From Nocardia salmonicida NBRC 13393 (GTDB lineage: Bacteria; Actinomycetota; Actinomycetes; Mycobacteriales; Mycobacteriaceae): a stretch of DNA of 64,000 nt. The DNA lies in the NCBI RefSeq assembly GCF_001613085.1, contig NZ_BDBR01000005.1, forward strand, positions 186,001 to 250,000, written 5' to 3'. The notes beneath the pieces are model-generated. The model had not been told where the DNA came from, did no database searches, and saw only the letters and a program-made list of their open reading frames with translations. This document shows positions 8,995 through 17,771 of this stretch, piece after piece. Numbering within the stretch: position 1 is the stretch's first letter; every line of letters begins with the position of its first letter. The translations under genes were made by a program, and so were the position numbers.

Positions 8995-9506
8995 GGCTTG
9001 GCCATGCAGAAGGTCGTCTTCGGATCGGGCACCGTCCGGAACTGCGTGGCGTCCACCCCGCACAGCAGTTCATCGGTCTGCCCGTCGATCCGCTTGACCA
9101 CCTTGAACGTGGCCTCGGGCGCGGTACAGGCGACAGACTTCGCCGGCCGCTTGCCCGCATCCGCGTAGCAGCTGCCCTCGGCGAAGTTGGGCGCAAGGCA
9201 CAGGGTGTTCTTCGCGTCCCCGACCGTGCCGTTGAAGGCGGCGTTGTCGGCCGCGCAGTCCGCCGTGCCGACCTTCGCGATCCGGTAGCCGGATTTCGCC
9301 GACGAGCAGTCGCCCACCGTCGCTTTCATCGCGTCGGCGGCGTTGTCACTGACCTCCACGCACGACCCCACCGCGACAGCACCGGCCGACGACGAGTCAT
9401 CGGACGAGCACGAAACCACGGCACCGACCAGGGCCATCGCGGCCACCGGGCCGAGCACGATCCGCGCCAACAGCCGCTTCTCCGGGAAAATCACTGAAAA
9501 CCTCAC
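8991..9506 (-). CDS. LppU-like lipoprotein
   Basis: 171 residues from a GTG. N-terminal signal with lipobox VVSC (Cys ~33), then a Ser/Asp linker and a cysteine-rich domain with six or more cysteines (GSCVEVSD, VGDCSS, TADCAADN, LCLAPNF, GSCYAD, VACTAPE, LCGVD, TTFCMAK), probably disulfide-bonded. This pattern fits the LppU/SCO3897 family of actinobacterial surface lipoproteins. Role unknown. The gene converges on the helicase-like gene and diverges from the coiled-coil gene at 9603. Confidence 0.8.
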   Translation of the reverse strand: MRFSVIFPEKRLLARIVLGPVAAMALVGAVVSCSSDDSSSAGAVAVGSCVEVSDNAADAMKATVGDCSSAKSGYRIAKVGTADCAADNAAFNGTVGDAKNTLCLAPNFAEGSCYADAGKRPAKSVACTAPEATFKVVKRIDGQTDELLCGVDATQFRTVPDPKTTFCMAKP

Positions 9507-9602
9507 TCACCGAACGGTTCAGGGTGAACACAACGTCGGTGACGATACCCAAGTGCCCCGAGCCCGCGCTCCCCCGTCGAGCAAGCTGTCTACCATCACA
9601 AG

Positions 9603-10445
9603 ATGACCCTCGACGACGTCGCAGGCGAGCTGTACACCCTCGACCCCGGCGACTTCGTGTCGACCCGCGCCGCGCGCGCCGCCCAGGCCCGCGCCGACGG
9701 CGACCGCGACCTGGCCGAGGCCATCACCGCCCTGCGCAAACCCACGGTCGCCGCCTGGACGGTCAACCTGCTGGCCCACCACGCACCGCGGGAGATCGCC
9801 ACCCTCCTCGATCTCGGCGATGCCCTCCGGTCGGCCCAACGGCAACTCTCCGGCGACAAGCTGCGCGCCCTCGGCGCCCAGCGTCAACAGGTCGTGAACG
9901 CGATGACCAAGCGCGCCGCCGAGCTGGCCGCCGAACACGACCGTCCGGCGAGCGAACAGGTGCTGCGCGAGGTCGGCCAGACCCTCACCGCGGCGCTGGC
10001 CGACTCCGATGTCGCCGACCTGGTTCGTGCCGGTGTGCTGCCGACCACCGTCACCTACGACGGTTTCGGCCCGGCTGGTCTGGTCGCGATCACCGGCGGA
10101 AAGGCCACGCCCAAGCGCGCGAGCAAACCCATCCCGAAGAACACCGACGCCGATCGGCGAGCCGAGGCCCAACAGGAACTCGACGACGCCGAATCCGGCT
10201 TGGCGGCAGCCCGCGTCGATCGAGATGAGGCCGAAGCCGCTGCCGCACAGGCGAAGTCCGACCTCGACGAGATCGAGACCCGCATCGCCGACCTCCGCGA
10301 CGAGCTCGAACACGCCGAACAGCAACGCCATTTCGCCCACACCGCCGAACATCGAGCGCGTGGTGAATTCACCGCCGCGCGTAGTCAATTCGACCGGATG
10401 CAGCGCTGGGTCGAGCGAGCCCGCGCGCGACTGAGCGAGGACTAG
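9603..10445 (+). CDS. Coiled-coil hypothetical protein
   Basis: 280 residues. An N-terminal helical domain (DDVAGELYTLDPGDFVSTRA...LRKPTVAAWTVNLLA) seen in many actinobacterial proteins of unknown function, a linker with Lys/Pro around residue 175, and a charged Ala/Glu/Asp coiled coil at ~185-275 (QQELDDAESGLAAARVDRDEA). No membrane segments. Stop overlaps that of the convergent peptidase (4 bp). Function unknown; the coiled coil suggests self-association or scaffolding. Confidence 0.75.
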   Translation: MTLDDVAGELYTLDPGDFVSTRAARAAQARADGDRDLAEAITALRKPTVAAWTVNLLAHHAPREIATLLDLGDALRSAQRQLSGDKLRALGAQRQQVVNAMTKRAAELAAEHDRPASEQVLREVGQTLTAALADSDVADLVRAGVLPTTVTYDGFGPAGLVAITGGKATPKRASKPIPKNTDADRRAEAQQELDDAESGLAAARVDRDEAEAAAAQAKSDLDEIETRIADLRDELEHAEQQRHFAHTAEHRARGEFTAARSQFDRMQRWVERARARLSED

Positions 10446-11833
10446 GGGCCCAGGGTGCCCGGATAGAGGAAGGCGTCACGCGGCGGCCTCGTCCCATCGA
10501 GCCATTCGGCCAGGAACTCGCCCAGCGGCATCGAGGTCCGGCTCTGCAAGAACTCCCGGAACTCCGGCATCGAAGCGTGGCCGTCGCGGTGCGCGTTCAC
10601 GAAATCCCTGATCGCCGTGAAGAACACGTCCTCACCGATCAATTTGCGCAGCGCGTGCAGGAACAGCGGGCCCCGGTAGTAGACGGAGGTGAACTCGTCG
10701 CCGACACCGGGAGCGGCCAACGCGATCTTCCAGAACTTGGGCTCATCGAGGTATTTCGCGATCGTCTCGCGGTACTCGGTGTCGACATCGGCGTGGTCGA
10801 CTCGCTCCGGCCACAGATAGTCGGCGGTATAGCTGGCGAAGCATTCGTTGAGGCAGATGTCGGACCACTGCCGCACCGACATCGTGTCGCCCCACCATTG
10901 GTGAGCCAGCTCGTGCACCACCGTGTTCAGGTCGGTCCACGGCGCGTAGGTGGGCCGGGTCTGGGTCTCCAACGAGAACGGCAGCTCCGTGTCCACATAG
11001 ATCCCACCGGCCACGTCGAACGGGTAAGGACCATAGAGATTTTCGAGGAAGTCGAGGATCTCGGGCAGCCGCTGTTCCTCCTCGCGATTGCCCTCCGATT
11101 CCGGCGCGAACGCGCTGAGCACCGTGGTCCCGTTCGCCCGCCGCTGCTCGAGGAAGGTGAAATGGTCCACCGCGACCGTGGTCAGGTAGCCGATCGTGGG
11201 CTGTCGCGTCTCCCACGTGGTGACCAGTCGGCCGTTTCGCACCACATGCTCGGTGCGATCACCGGTCGACATGACCTCCCACTCGGCGGGCACCGTGGCG
11301 TGCAGGGTGAACGTCGCCTTGTCCACCGGGGTGTCGTTGAGCGGGTACCAGGTGCTCGCGCTGTGCGGCTCGCCGGCGGCGAAGGCGCCGCCGCTGGGTG
11401 CGTAGGTCCAGCCTTCGCCCTCGGTATCGGCGGCAGCGCCCGCGTAGTCGACGATGATCCGCATCGGAAGTCCGGGTGGCAGGGGCAGCAGGGGCGTGAC
11501 CACCAGTTCGTGCTCGCCGTCGTGGGCGAACCCCGCGGGCTGACCGTTGACCGTCACCATCAGCACCTCGGGCCCGCTGTAGTCGAGGTTGAACTGGGCC
11601 AGGGGTTGGGTCGCGCGAGCCTCGATGCGGGCCGTGCCGCGCAGGTGGTGATCACCGGGTTCGTAGTCGATCGACACGTCGTAGTGGGTGACGTCGTAGC
11701 CGCCGTTCCCGTCGAGCGGATAGTAGGGATCACCCAGCCCGGGCGCCCCGATCAACGCCGAATCCGCCGCTACCGGCGGAATTCCCAGCGCCACCAGCGC
11801 GAACACCACGCACAACCCGGCCGACCAACGCAT
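10442..11833 (-). CDS. Secreted M1-family zinc metallopeptidase
   Basis: 463 residues from the ATG at 11833, which begins a signal peptide (MRWSAGLCVVFALVALG) and has AAGGTG about 8 nt upstream; an ATG at 11878 is in frame but adds a polar stretch. The zinc site HELAHQWWGD (~305) and downstream NECFASY supply HEXXH and the third ligand Glu. An N-terminal beta domain and PTIGYLTTVAVDHF precede it. Length is about half that of full aminopeptidase N, as usual for secreted actinobacterial members lacking the C-terminal helical domain. Probably an aminopeptidase acting on extracellular peptides. Confidence 0.9.
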   Translation of the reverse strand: MRWSAGLCVVFALVALGIPPVAADSALIGAPGLGDPYYPLDGNGGYDVTHYDVSIDYEPGDHHLRGTARIEARATQPLAQFNLDYSGPEVLMVTVNGQPAGFAHDGEHELVVTPLLPLPPGLPMRIIVDYAGAAADTEGEGWTYAPSGGAFAAGEPHSASTWYPLNDTPVDKATFTLHATVPAEWEVMSTGDRTEHVVRNGRLVTTWETRQPTIGYLTTVAVDHFTFLEQRRANGTTVLSAFAPESEGNREEEQRLPEILDFLENLYGPYPFDVAGGIYVDTELPFSLETQTRPTYAPWTDLNTVVHELAHQWWGDTMSVRQWSDICLNECFASYTADYLWPERVDHADVDTEYRETIAKYLDEPKFWKIALAAPGVGDEFTSVYYRGPLFLHALRKLIGEDVFFTAIRDFVNAHRDGHASMPEFREFLQSRTSMPLGEFLAEWLDGTRPPRDAFLYPGTLGP

Positions 11834-11918
11834 GCCGAAGACACCTTTCGCCGAGGCGGATCGCACGGACCCGACCATCGTCGCAGGCGCGCGCTGGCCC
11901 TGATGGGCCGCGGTACGC

Positions 11919-12584
11919 CTAGCCCAGGTCGGTGGGCAGTTGCTGCGGGTCGAGCAGCAGGCGTTTGGTCGCCGTGCGCTTCACCCGTGAGGCCAGCACC
12001 AGGTTCTGCGTGAGCAGCCGCCATTCGACCTCGTTGATGGCGTCGCAGGCCCGCTCGATCACCGCGTCGTCCCGCGTGCCCCAGGCGATCGGCATCGCCG
12101 TGACCAGCTGCCACCGTTCGCCGACCTGGCGAGGGGCGCGATCGGTGCGCACCGCGACGGCGGGCACTCGCTCACCCCGCTGCGGTGTGTGACCGGGCAG
12201 CGCGCGCACCTTGCGGGTGATCAGCGCCCAACTGCGCTCCGAGGCGGCGGGTTCGGCGATATCGACCAGGGCGAGCAACACGATGCCGCCCGGCTCGGCA
12301 TCGCTGACGACGGCGGGTACGAGAACGCCGTCGTGGTAGAGCTTTTCGATGCTGGAACGGTGCGGCGTCCACAATGCCACCCACAGCGCGATGGCCGCGA
12401 CGAGCACGCACACCACCGCGAGCAGAAAACCCCACGCCTGCCCGCTCCACACCAGCGCCGCCGTGGCCGCCACGGCGAGACCGGCGACCAGCAGTGCTAC
12501 CAGGCGCAACCTGCGCAACCCGGTGAACGTCTCATTGACCGCATGAGCGTGTTCACGGTCGACCACGAATTCGAAGCGGCGCAC
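11919..12584 (-). CDS. DUF3239-like two-helix membrane protein
   Basis: 221 residues. Start taken at the GTG at 12584 because AGGAAGGA precedes it; the frame runs on to 12647 without such a site. N-terminus RRFEFVVDREHAHAVNETF, two hydrophobic helices (LVALLVAGLAVAATAALVW and GFLLAVVCVLVAAIALWVAL), then a cytoplasmic domain of ~130 residues (LYHDGVLVPAVVSDAEPGG...). Resembles DUF3239 proteins adjacent to xpb in related genera; function unknown. Confidence 0.7.
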   Translation of the reverse strand: MRRFEFVVDREHAHAVNETFTGLRRLRLVALLVAGLAVAATAALVWSGQAWGFLLAVVCVLVAAIALWVALWTPHRSSIEKLYHDGVLVPAVVSDAEPGGIVLLALVDIAEPAASERSWALITRKVRALPGHTPQRGERVPAVAVRTDRAPRQVGERWQLVTAMPIAWGTRDDAVIERACDAINEVEWRLLTQNLVLASRVKRTATKRLLLDPQQLPTDLG

Positions 12585-12683
12585 GCCTTCCTTCCTAGCA
12601 CAAGTTGCGGAGGAATTGCCTCCACTTATCTGCCGAGGGGTTCGCACATCGCACGCTACCCCCCTTTGACCTGGCGAACAGTG

Positions 12684-14351
12684 CTACACGCCGTCGCCGA
12701 TGGGCGGACCGAGCAGGTCGTCGGCATCGACGATGCGGTAGGCGTAGCCCTGCTCGGCGAGGAAGCGCTGCCTATGCGCGGCGTATTCGGCGTCGAGCGT
12801 GTCGCGCGCGACCACCGAATAGAAATGGGCCTGCCCCCCATCCTGTTTCGGCCGCAGCAGTCGACCGAGGCGCTGTGCCTCTTCCTGACGGGAGCCGAAG
12901 GTACCCGAAACCTGCACCGCCACAGACGCTTCCGGGAGGTCGATGGAGAAGTTGGCGACCTTGCTCACCACCAGCACCGGGACCTCGCCGGAGCGGAAGG
13001 CGTCGAACAGCGCCTCACGTTCCCGGTTCTTGGTCGCGCCGGTGATAACCGGAGCGTTCAGGTCGACACCGAGCTCGTCGAGCTGATCCAGGTAGGCGCC
13101 GATCACCAGGGTCGGCGCGCCCTTGTGGCGGGCGAGGATGGACTCGACCACCGGGATCTTGGTGCGCGCGGTGGAGCACAGCTTGTAGCGCTCCTCCGGC
13201 TCGGCGACGGCGTAGGCCATCCGCTCCGCGTCGGTGAGCGTCACCCGCACCTCGACACAGTCGGCCGGTGCGATCCAGCCCTGCGCCTCGATGTCCTTCC
13301 ACGGGGCGTCGTAGCGCTTCGGGCCGATCAGCGAGAACACGTCGCCCTCGCGGCCGTCCTCACGCACCAGGGTGGCGGTGAGACCGAGACGGCGGCGCGA
13401 CTGGAGGTCGGCGGTCATCCGGAAGACCGGCGCGGGCAGCAGGTGCACCTCGTCGTAGATCACCAGGCCCCAGTCGCGGCTGTCGAACAGCTCGAGGTGC
13501 TTGTACTCACCCTTCGATTTACGCGTGATGACCTGGTAGGTGGCGATGGTGACCGGGCGGATCTCCTTGCGCTCGCCGGAGTATTCGCCGATCTCCTCCT
13601 CGGTGAGCGTGGTGCGCGCCAGCAGTTCGCGCCGCCACTGCCTGCCTGCCACGGTATTGGTGACCAGGATCAGGGTGGTGGCCTTCGCCTTGGCCATCGC
13701 GGCCGCGCCGACCATCGTCTTGCCCGCGCCACACGGCAGCACGACCACACCGGAACCGCCCGCCCAGAAGGAGTCGGCGGCCATCTCCTGGTAGTCGCGC
13801 AGGTGCCACTTGCCCTCGGTGTAATCGAGGCCGATGTCGTGCGCCTCGCCGTCGACATAACCGGCCAGGTCCTCCGCGGGCCAGCCGATCTTCAACAGCA
13901 TCTGCTTGATGTGACCGCGCTCGGACGGGTGCACGATCACGGTGTCTTCATCGACGCGAGCACCCAGCATCGGTGCGATCTTCTTGTGCCGCAGCACTTC
14001 CGCGAGCACCGCGCGATCCAGGCTGATCAGGCACAGGCCGTGCGCTGGATGCTTGACCAGCTGCAATCGGCCGTAGCGGCCCATCGTGTCGACGATGTCG
14101 ACGAGCAGCGGCTGCGGCACGGCGTACCGCGAGAAGTTCACCAGCGCGTCCACCACCTGCTCGGCATCGTGGCCGGCCGCGCGGGCATTCCAGAGCGCCA
14201 GCGGCGTGATCCGATAGGTGTGCACATGCTCGGGCGCGCGCTCCAGCTCCGCGAACGGGGCAATGGCCTGCCGAGCGTTGCCTGCCAGCTCGTGGTCGAC
14301 TTCGAGCAGCAGGGTCTTGTCGCTTTGCACGATCAGCGGACCGTCGGTCAC
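12684..14351 (-). CDS. xpb: DNA repair helicase XPB
   Basis: 555 residues from a GTG. Superfamily 2 helicase of the bacterial XPB family (Rv0861c/ercc3 type). Seen: N-terminal damage-recognition-like domain, Walker A GAGKT near residue 214, DEVH box near 299, LTATLVREDGR (motif III plus the RED motif), and C-terminal GRLLRPKQDGG (motif VI). It unwinds DNA 3'-5' using ATP and is thought to act in repair. The XPB-associated protein at 6703 is its likely partner; in mycobacteria the two genes lie together, here four genes intervene. Confidence 0.95.
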   Translation of the reverse strand: MTDGPLIVQSDKTLLLEVDHELAGNARQAIAPFAELERAPEHVHTYRITPLALWNARAAGHDAEQVVDALVNFSRYAVPQPLLVDIVDTMGRYGRLQLVKHPAHGLCLISLDRAVLAEVLRHKKIAPMLGARVDEDTVIVHPSERGHIKQMLLKIGWPAEDLAGYVDGEAHDIGLDYTEGKWHLRDYQEMAADSFWAGGSGVVVLPCGAGKTMVGAAAMAKAKATTLILVTNTVAGRQWRRELLARTTLTEEEIGEYSGERKEIRPVTIATYQVITRKSKGEYKHLELFDSRDWGLVIYDEVHLLPAPVFRMTADLQSRRRLGLTATLVREDGREGDVFSLIGPKRYDAPWKDIEAQGWIAPADCVEVRVTLTDAERMAYAVAEPEERYKLCSTARTKIPVVESILARHKGAPTLVIGAYLDQLDELGVDLNAPVITGATKNREREALFDAFRSGEVPVLVVSKVANFSIDLPEASVAVQVSGTFGSRQEEAQRLGRLLRPKQDGGQAHFYSVVARDTLDAEYAAHRQRFLAEQGYAYRIVDADDLLGPPIGDGV

Positions 14352-14634
14352 ACGTTGCTCCTGTGTTCATGGGCGGCCGGAGCCGCGTCGTTCGGGGCCT
14401 TGTCACCCGAACGGCGCGTAAGACTTCGCCTGTGGGCGGGAACTTGCTGGCTGCCCCGATCCGGAGGTGTCCGGTGGGGCAGCTTTATCAATTGTACGGA
14501 CCGTTACCGACATGACCTGGGCGGAGAGTATCCGGAGCAACTCTTCAGTGGTGCGGCAAGCGAGGGTCGGCCGGGGTCCAGCAGGTGCCGACTGGACCGC
14601 GACAAAGCCTCGCTGACCGGCGCAAACTCAGTGC

Positions 14635-15279
14635 ATGCTTCAGACAACGGCAGTTCTCGGGGTTGCGGCGGCGGCGCTCAGCATGGTGCTGACGCCGGGA
14701 CCGAACATGATGTATCTGGTCTCGCGCACCGTCGCGCAGGGGCGTCGAGCGGGGATGATCTCGCTGCTGGGGGTCGCGGCGGGGTTCGGGGTCTATCTGA
14801 TGGCGGCCGCGGCGGGGATCACGGCGGTGTTCGCGGTTGTTCCCGGGTTGTACTTGGCGGTGAAGCTGGCGGGGGCGGCCTACCTGCTGTGGCTGGCCTG
14901 GCAGGCGATCCGGCCGGGCGGGGTCTCGGTGTTCGCGCCCGCCGACCTGCCGCACGACCCCGCGCGGCGACTGTTCACGATGGGATTGGCCACCAACCTG
15001 CTCAACCCGAAGATCGCGATCATGTACATGGCGTTGATCCCCCAGTTCGTCGACCCCGCTCGCGGCGCCCTCTGGCTGCAGAGCCTGTCGCTGGGAGCGA
15101 TCCAGATCACGGTGGCCCTCACGGTGAACGCCATGATCGTCCTCGGCGCCGCGGGCCTGGCCACCTTCCTCGCCGCGCGCCCGCTGTGGCTGCGCACCCA
15201 GCGCTACCTCATGGGCACCGCCCTCGGCGCCATCGCCGTCCTCCTCGCCACCGACAAGGCCCGCCCCACCCCCGCCTGA
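14635..15279 (+). CDS. LysE/RhtB-family exporter
   Basis: 214 residues with six hydrophobic segments. The N-terminal signature ALSMVLTPGPNMMYLVSRTVAQG and the mid-protein ATNLLNPKIAIMYMALIPQFV are characteristic of LysE/RhtB amino-acid and derivative exporters of the inner membrane. Substrate cannot be assigned. A GC-rich hairpin (15336-15351, GCTGCT-TCGG-AGCAGC) follows and may separate it from the next gene. The 283 bp upstream (14352-14634), shared with divergent xpb, hold no other gene I can support. Confidence 0.88.
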   Translation: MLQTTAVLGVAAAALSMVLTPGPNMMYLVSRTVAQGRRAGMISLLGVAAGFGVYLMAAAAGITAVFAVVPGLYLAVKLAGAAYLLWLAWQAIRPGGVSVFAPADLPHDPARRLFTMGLATNLLNPKIAIMYMALIPQFVDPARGALWLQSLSLGAIQITVALTVNAMIVLGAAGLATFLAARPLWLRTQRYLMGTALGAIAVLLATDKARPTPA

Positions 15280-15358
15280 GATCCATGTCTCCGCCGCCGG
15301 GGACCGGTCGCCGGCGCCGCGCTCCTGCGTGTCACGCTGCTTCGGAGCAGCGAGGCGA

Positions 15359-16057
15359 ATGGAGTGCGTGGTGAGCGTGGGTGTGCTGGTGGCGGCGTTG
15401 GCCGGGCCTTCGGTCAGCGAGCTGGATTCGGCGGTGAACGCGGTGCATCGGGGCGGCGAGATGATGGGAGTCATCTCCTTCGCCGCGTCGGGAGCACTGG
15501 TCGCGGTGCGCAAGCGGCTCGATCTGTTCGGGATGGTGGTGATGGCGTGCGCGACCGCGCTCGGCGGCGGCATCGTGCGCGACCTGCTGATCGGGCGAAC
15601 TCCGCCGGCCGCGTTCACCGACCTCACCTATCTGTCCGCGTCGATACTGACCGCGCTGGTCCTGTACTTCATCGCGCCGTCGCGCCGTCTCACCAAGGGG
15701 CCGCTCGAAATCGCCGACGCGATCGGGCTCGGGCTGTTCTGCGTCACCGGGACCGTGATCGCCGACTCGGCGGGACTCGGAGCACCCACCGCCGCCCTCC
15801 TCGGGATGACGACCGCCATCGGCGGCGGGGTGATTCGCGATGTGCTCAGTGGCGAGGTGCCCACCGTCCTACGCCCGGACCAGGACCTCTACGCGATCCC
15901 AGCCCTGTTCGGGGCTGCCGCTACCGCCGCGCTGCTGTCGTTCGACCTGTACCAAGCGTGGACGGGACTACTCGCCGCCGCGGGGGCGGTGGGGTTTCGG
16001 CTGCTGGCTCGGCACTATCAGTGGCATGCGCCGCTGGCCCGCCACGCGCGTGACTGA
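15359..16057 (+). CDS. TRIC/YicG-family cation channel
   Basis: 232 residues. Two repeats of a three-helix unit with the family glycine motifs FAASGALVAVRKRLDLFGM...TALGGGIVRDLLIG and TTAIGGGVIRDVLSGEVP. Bacterial UPF0126/TRIC proteins form trimeric K+-permeable channels in the inner membrane. Start is ATG at 15359; a GTG at 15371 with GGAG six nt upstream is an equal alternative. Follows the LysE gene by 79 bp. Confidence 0.88.
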   Translation: MECVVSVGVLVAALAGPSVSELDSAVNAVHRGGEMMGVISFAASGALVAVRKRLDLFGMVVMACATALGGGIVRDLLIGRTPPAAFTDLTYLSASILTALVLYFIAPSRRLTKGPLEIADAIGLGLFCVTGTVIADSAGLGAPTAALLGMTTAIGGGVIRDVLSGEVPTVLRPDQDLYAIPALFGAAATAALLSFDLYQAWTGLLAAAGAVGFRLLARHYQWHAPLARHARD

Positions 16058-16101
16058 CTCTGGTCGTCCAGTTTCACCGGACCAGGGGCATCCGGCTCGG
16101 G

Positions 16102-17280
16102 TCAGTGCACTGTGGTGCCGGTTCGGAGTCGGCGGATTCCTTCGTCGATCGTCTCGTCGCGTTTGCTGAAAGTGAAGCGCACCAGGTGTTTCCAGTCCGC
16201 GGGGTGGTCGGCGAAGACGCTGACCGGCACGGCGGCGACGCCGAGTCGCGCCGGGAGTTCACGGCAGAACGCCAGTCCGTCCTCGGCGCCGAGCGGCCGG
16301 ATATCGGCGCAGACGAAGTAGCCGCCGTCGCTGGCCGAGACCGTGAAACCGGTGTCGCGCAACGCCTCCGACAGCCGCGTTCGCTTGTCGCCCAGCCCGT
16401 CACGCTGGGCGAGTACCCAGTCCGATTCCTCGTTGATCGCGTGCGCGACGGCAGGCTGGAACGGCCCACCGCCGACGAAGGTGAGGAACTGCTTGGCCGC
16501 GAGTACACCGTCGAGCAGTGGTGCGGGCGCGCACGCCCAACCGATCTTCCACCCGGTGACATTGAAAGTCTTCGCCGCGCTGGACACCACGATGGTCCGC
16601 TCGCGCATCCCGGGCAGCGTGGAGATGCTGATGTGCTCGGCGCCGTCGTAGACGAGATGCTCGTACACCTCGTCGGTCAGCACCAGCAGATCGTGTTCGA
16701 CAGCGAGTTCGGCGATCGCGGTGAGGTCGGCTCGGTCGAGCACCGCACCGGTGGGGTTGTGCGGCGAATTGACCACCAGCATGCGGGTTTTCGGTGTGAG
16801 CGCGGCCCGCAGACTCTCCAGGTCGAGCACGAATCGGTCGCCGTCGGGCACCAGCCGAGCCGTCCGTCGCCGCGCACCGGCGAGGGCGATCGCGGCGGCG
16901 TAGGAGTCGTAGTACGGCTCGATCAGCACCACCTCATGGCCGGGCTCCACCAGACCGAGTACGGCGGCACTGATCGCCTCGGTCGCGCCGACGGTCACCA
17001 GGATTTCGGTGGCCGGGTCGTAGGCGGTGCCGTAGCGGCGGGCTCGGTCGTCGGCGATCGCCTGGCGCAGCACCGGCATTCCGCGGCCGGGCGGGTACTG
17101 ATTGAGTCCGTCGGCGATGGCCGCGCGCGCGACGTCGAGCATGCCCACCGGCCCGTCGGTATCGGGAAAGCCTTGGCCCAGATTCACCGCGTCGTGACGG
17201 ACGGCCAGCTCGGTCATCTCGGCGAAGATGGTCGATCCGAAGGGGCGCAGGCGGGCGACGGTGGGCGGCACAGGCGGCAT
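16102..17280 (-). CDS. PLP-dependent class I/II aminotransferase, DapC-like
   Basis: 392 residues from the ATG at 17280. Fold-type I aminotransferase: VTVGATEAISAAVLGL, VVNSPHNPTGAV (substrate/PLP loop), LTDEVYEHLVYDG, and the Schiff-base lysine in SSAAKTFNVTGWKIGW (~residue 235). Position and sequence style match M. tuberculosis Rv0858c, annotated as N-succinyldiaminopimelate aminotransferase (DapC) of lysine/peptidoglycan synthesis; related enzymes act on kynurenine or methionine, so the substrate is tentative. Converges with the TRIC gene. Confidence 0.85.
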   Translation of the reverse strand: MPPVPPTVARLRPFGSTIFAEMTELAVRHDAVNLGQGFPDTDGPVGMLDVARAAIADGLNQYPPGRGMPVLRQAIADDRARRYGTAYDPATEILVTVGATEAISAAVLGLVEPGHEVVLIEPYYDSYAAAIALAGARRRTARLVPDGDRFVLDLESLRAALTPKTRMLVVNSPHNPTGAVLDRADLTAIAELAVEHDLLVLTDEVYEHLVYDGAEHISISTLPGMRERTIVVSSAAKTFNVTGWKIGWACAPAPLLDGVLAAKQFLTFVGGGPFQPAVAHAINEESDWVLAQRDGLGDKRTRLSEALRDTGFTVSASDGGYFVCADIRPLGAEDGLAFCRELPARLGVAAVPVSVFADHPADWKHLVRFTFSKRDETIDEGIRRLRTGTTVH

Positions 17281-17418
17281 CTTCGCAGCGTATCCCACTA
17301 TTCCACCACGTTGCCGAACGATAGCGAACACGCATGTTTCACAAACGTTTTCCTGTGTTGACCTGCGCTATTGTGCGTTTCCCCAACCTCAGCTAGCCTC
17401 GCCGTGTTCTACCTCACA

Positions 17419-17433
17419 CACCACTGCGTGGTG
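17419..17433. promoter_or_regulatory. Palindrome before small protein gene
   Basis: CACCAC-TGC-GTGGTG, a 6-bp inverted repeat with 3-nt spacer, followed by TATATC and then GAAAGGGG, the ribosome-binding site for the ATG at 17454. Either an operator or a short leader hairpin. Confidence 0.35.
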
Positions 17434-17453
17434 GTATATCGAAAGGGGCTCAC

Positions 17454-17666
17454 ATGGCCTCACCTCTGCTCGACTTCATCCTGCAACCGGCTGCGTCGGA
17501 GGTAGCCGGTTCGGCCCTGCGATTCATCCACGACCACGTCGCCAGTCCGATCGTCGACTGGTTCACGGGTTCGGCGACGCCGGACAACAACATGGGCTCC
17601 TCGACCGGGGACTTCAACCTCGGATCGTCTACCGGCGATCACAATTGGGGCTCCACCTACCCCTAG
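17454..17666 (+). CDS. 70-residue protein with repetitive Ser/Thr/Gly/Asp tail
   Basis: 70 residues. An amphipathic helical N-terminal part (LLDFILQPAASEVAGSALRF) is followed by a tail of near-repeats NMGSSTGDFNLGSSTGD then HNWGSTYP. Strong ribosome-binding site (GAAAGGGG). No signal peptide is evident. Flanked by a palindrome upstream and nested hairpins downstream, so it is a self-contained transcription unit. I do not recognise the family; the tail suggests a structural or surface role but this is a guess. Confidence 0.65.
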   Translation: MASPLLDFILQPAASEVAGSALRFIHDHVASPIVDWFTGSATPDNNMGSSTGDFNLGSSTGDHNWGSTYP

Positions 17667-17727
17667 CCCTCAGCGATGCGACGTAGTCCGTGTCGCTGTG
17701 CAGATCAGCCCGGCGCTGTGAAGCGAA

Positions 17728-17771
17728 CCGCTGACCCCCGCAAACCTTTTGCGGTGCTGCGGGGTCAGCGG
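17728..17771. terminator. Terminator between convergent genes
   Basis: CCGCTGACCCC (17728-17738) pairs with GGGGTCAGCGG (17761-17771), enclosing a second stem CCGCAAA/TTTGCGG. Lies between the small protein gene and the sigma factor gene and overlaps the latter's last codons. Confidence 0.65.

Noticed and set aside
14635..15279. Intact LysE exporter as the parent of the fragment at 22833
   Set aside because: The C-terminal sequences differ clearly, so the fragment is not a recent copy of it.
12189..15374. 1,061-codon plus-strand open frame
   Set aside because: Lies mostly opposite the XPB gene and is full of His/Arg/Gly runs; an antisense artefact.
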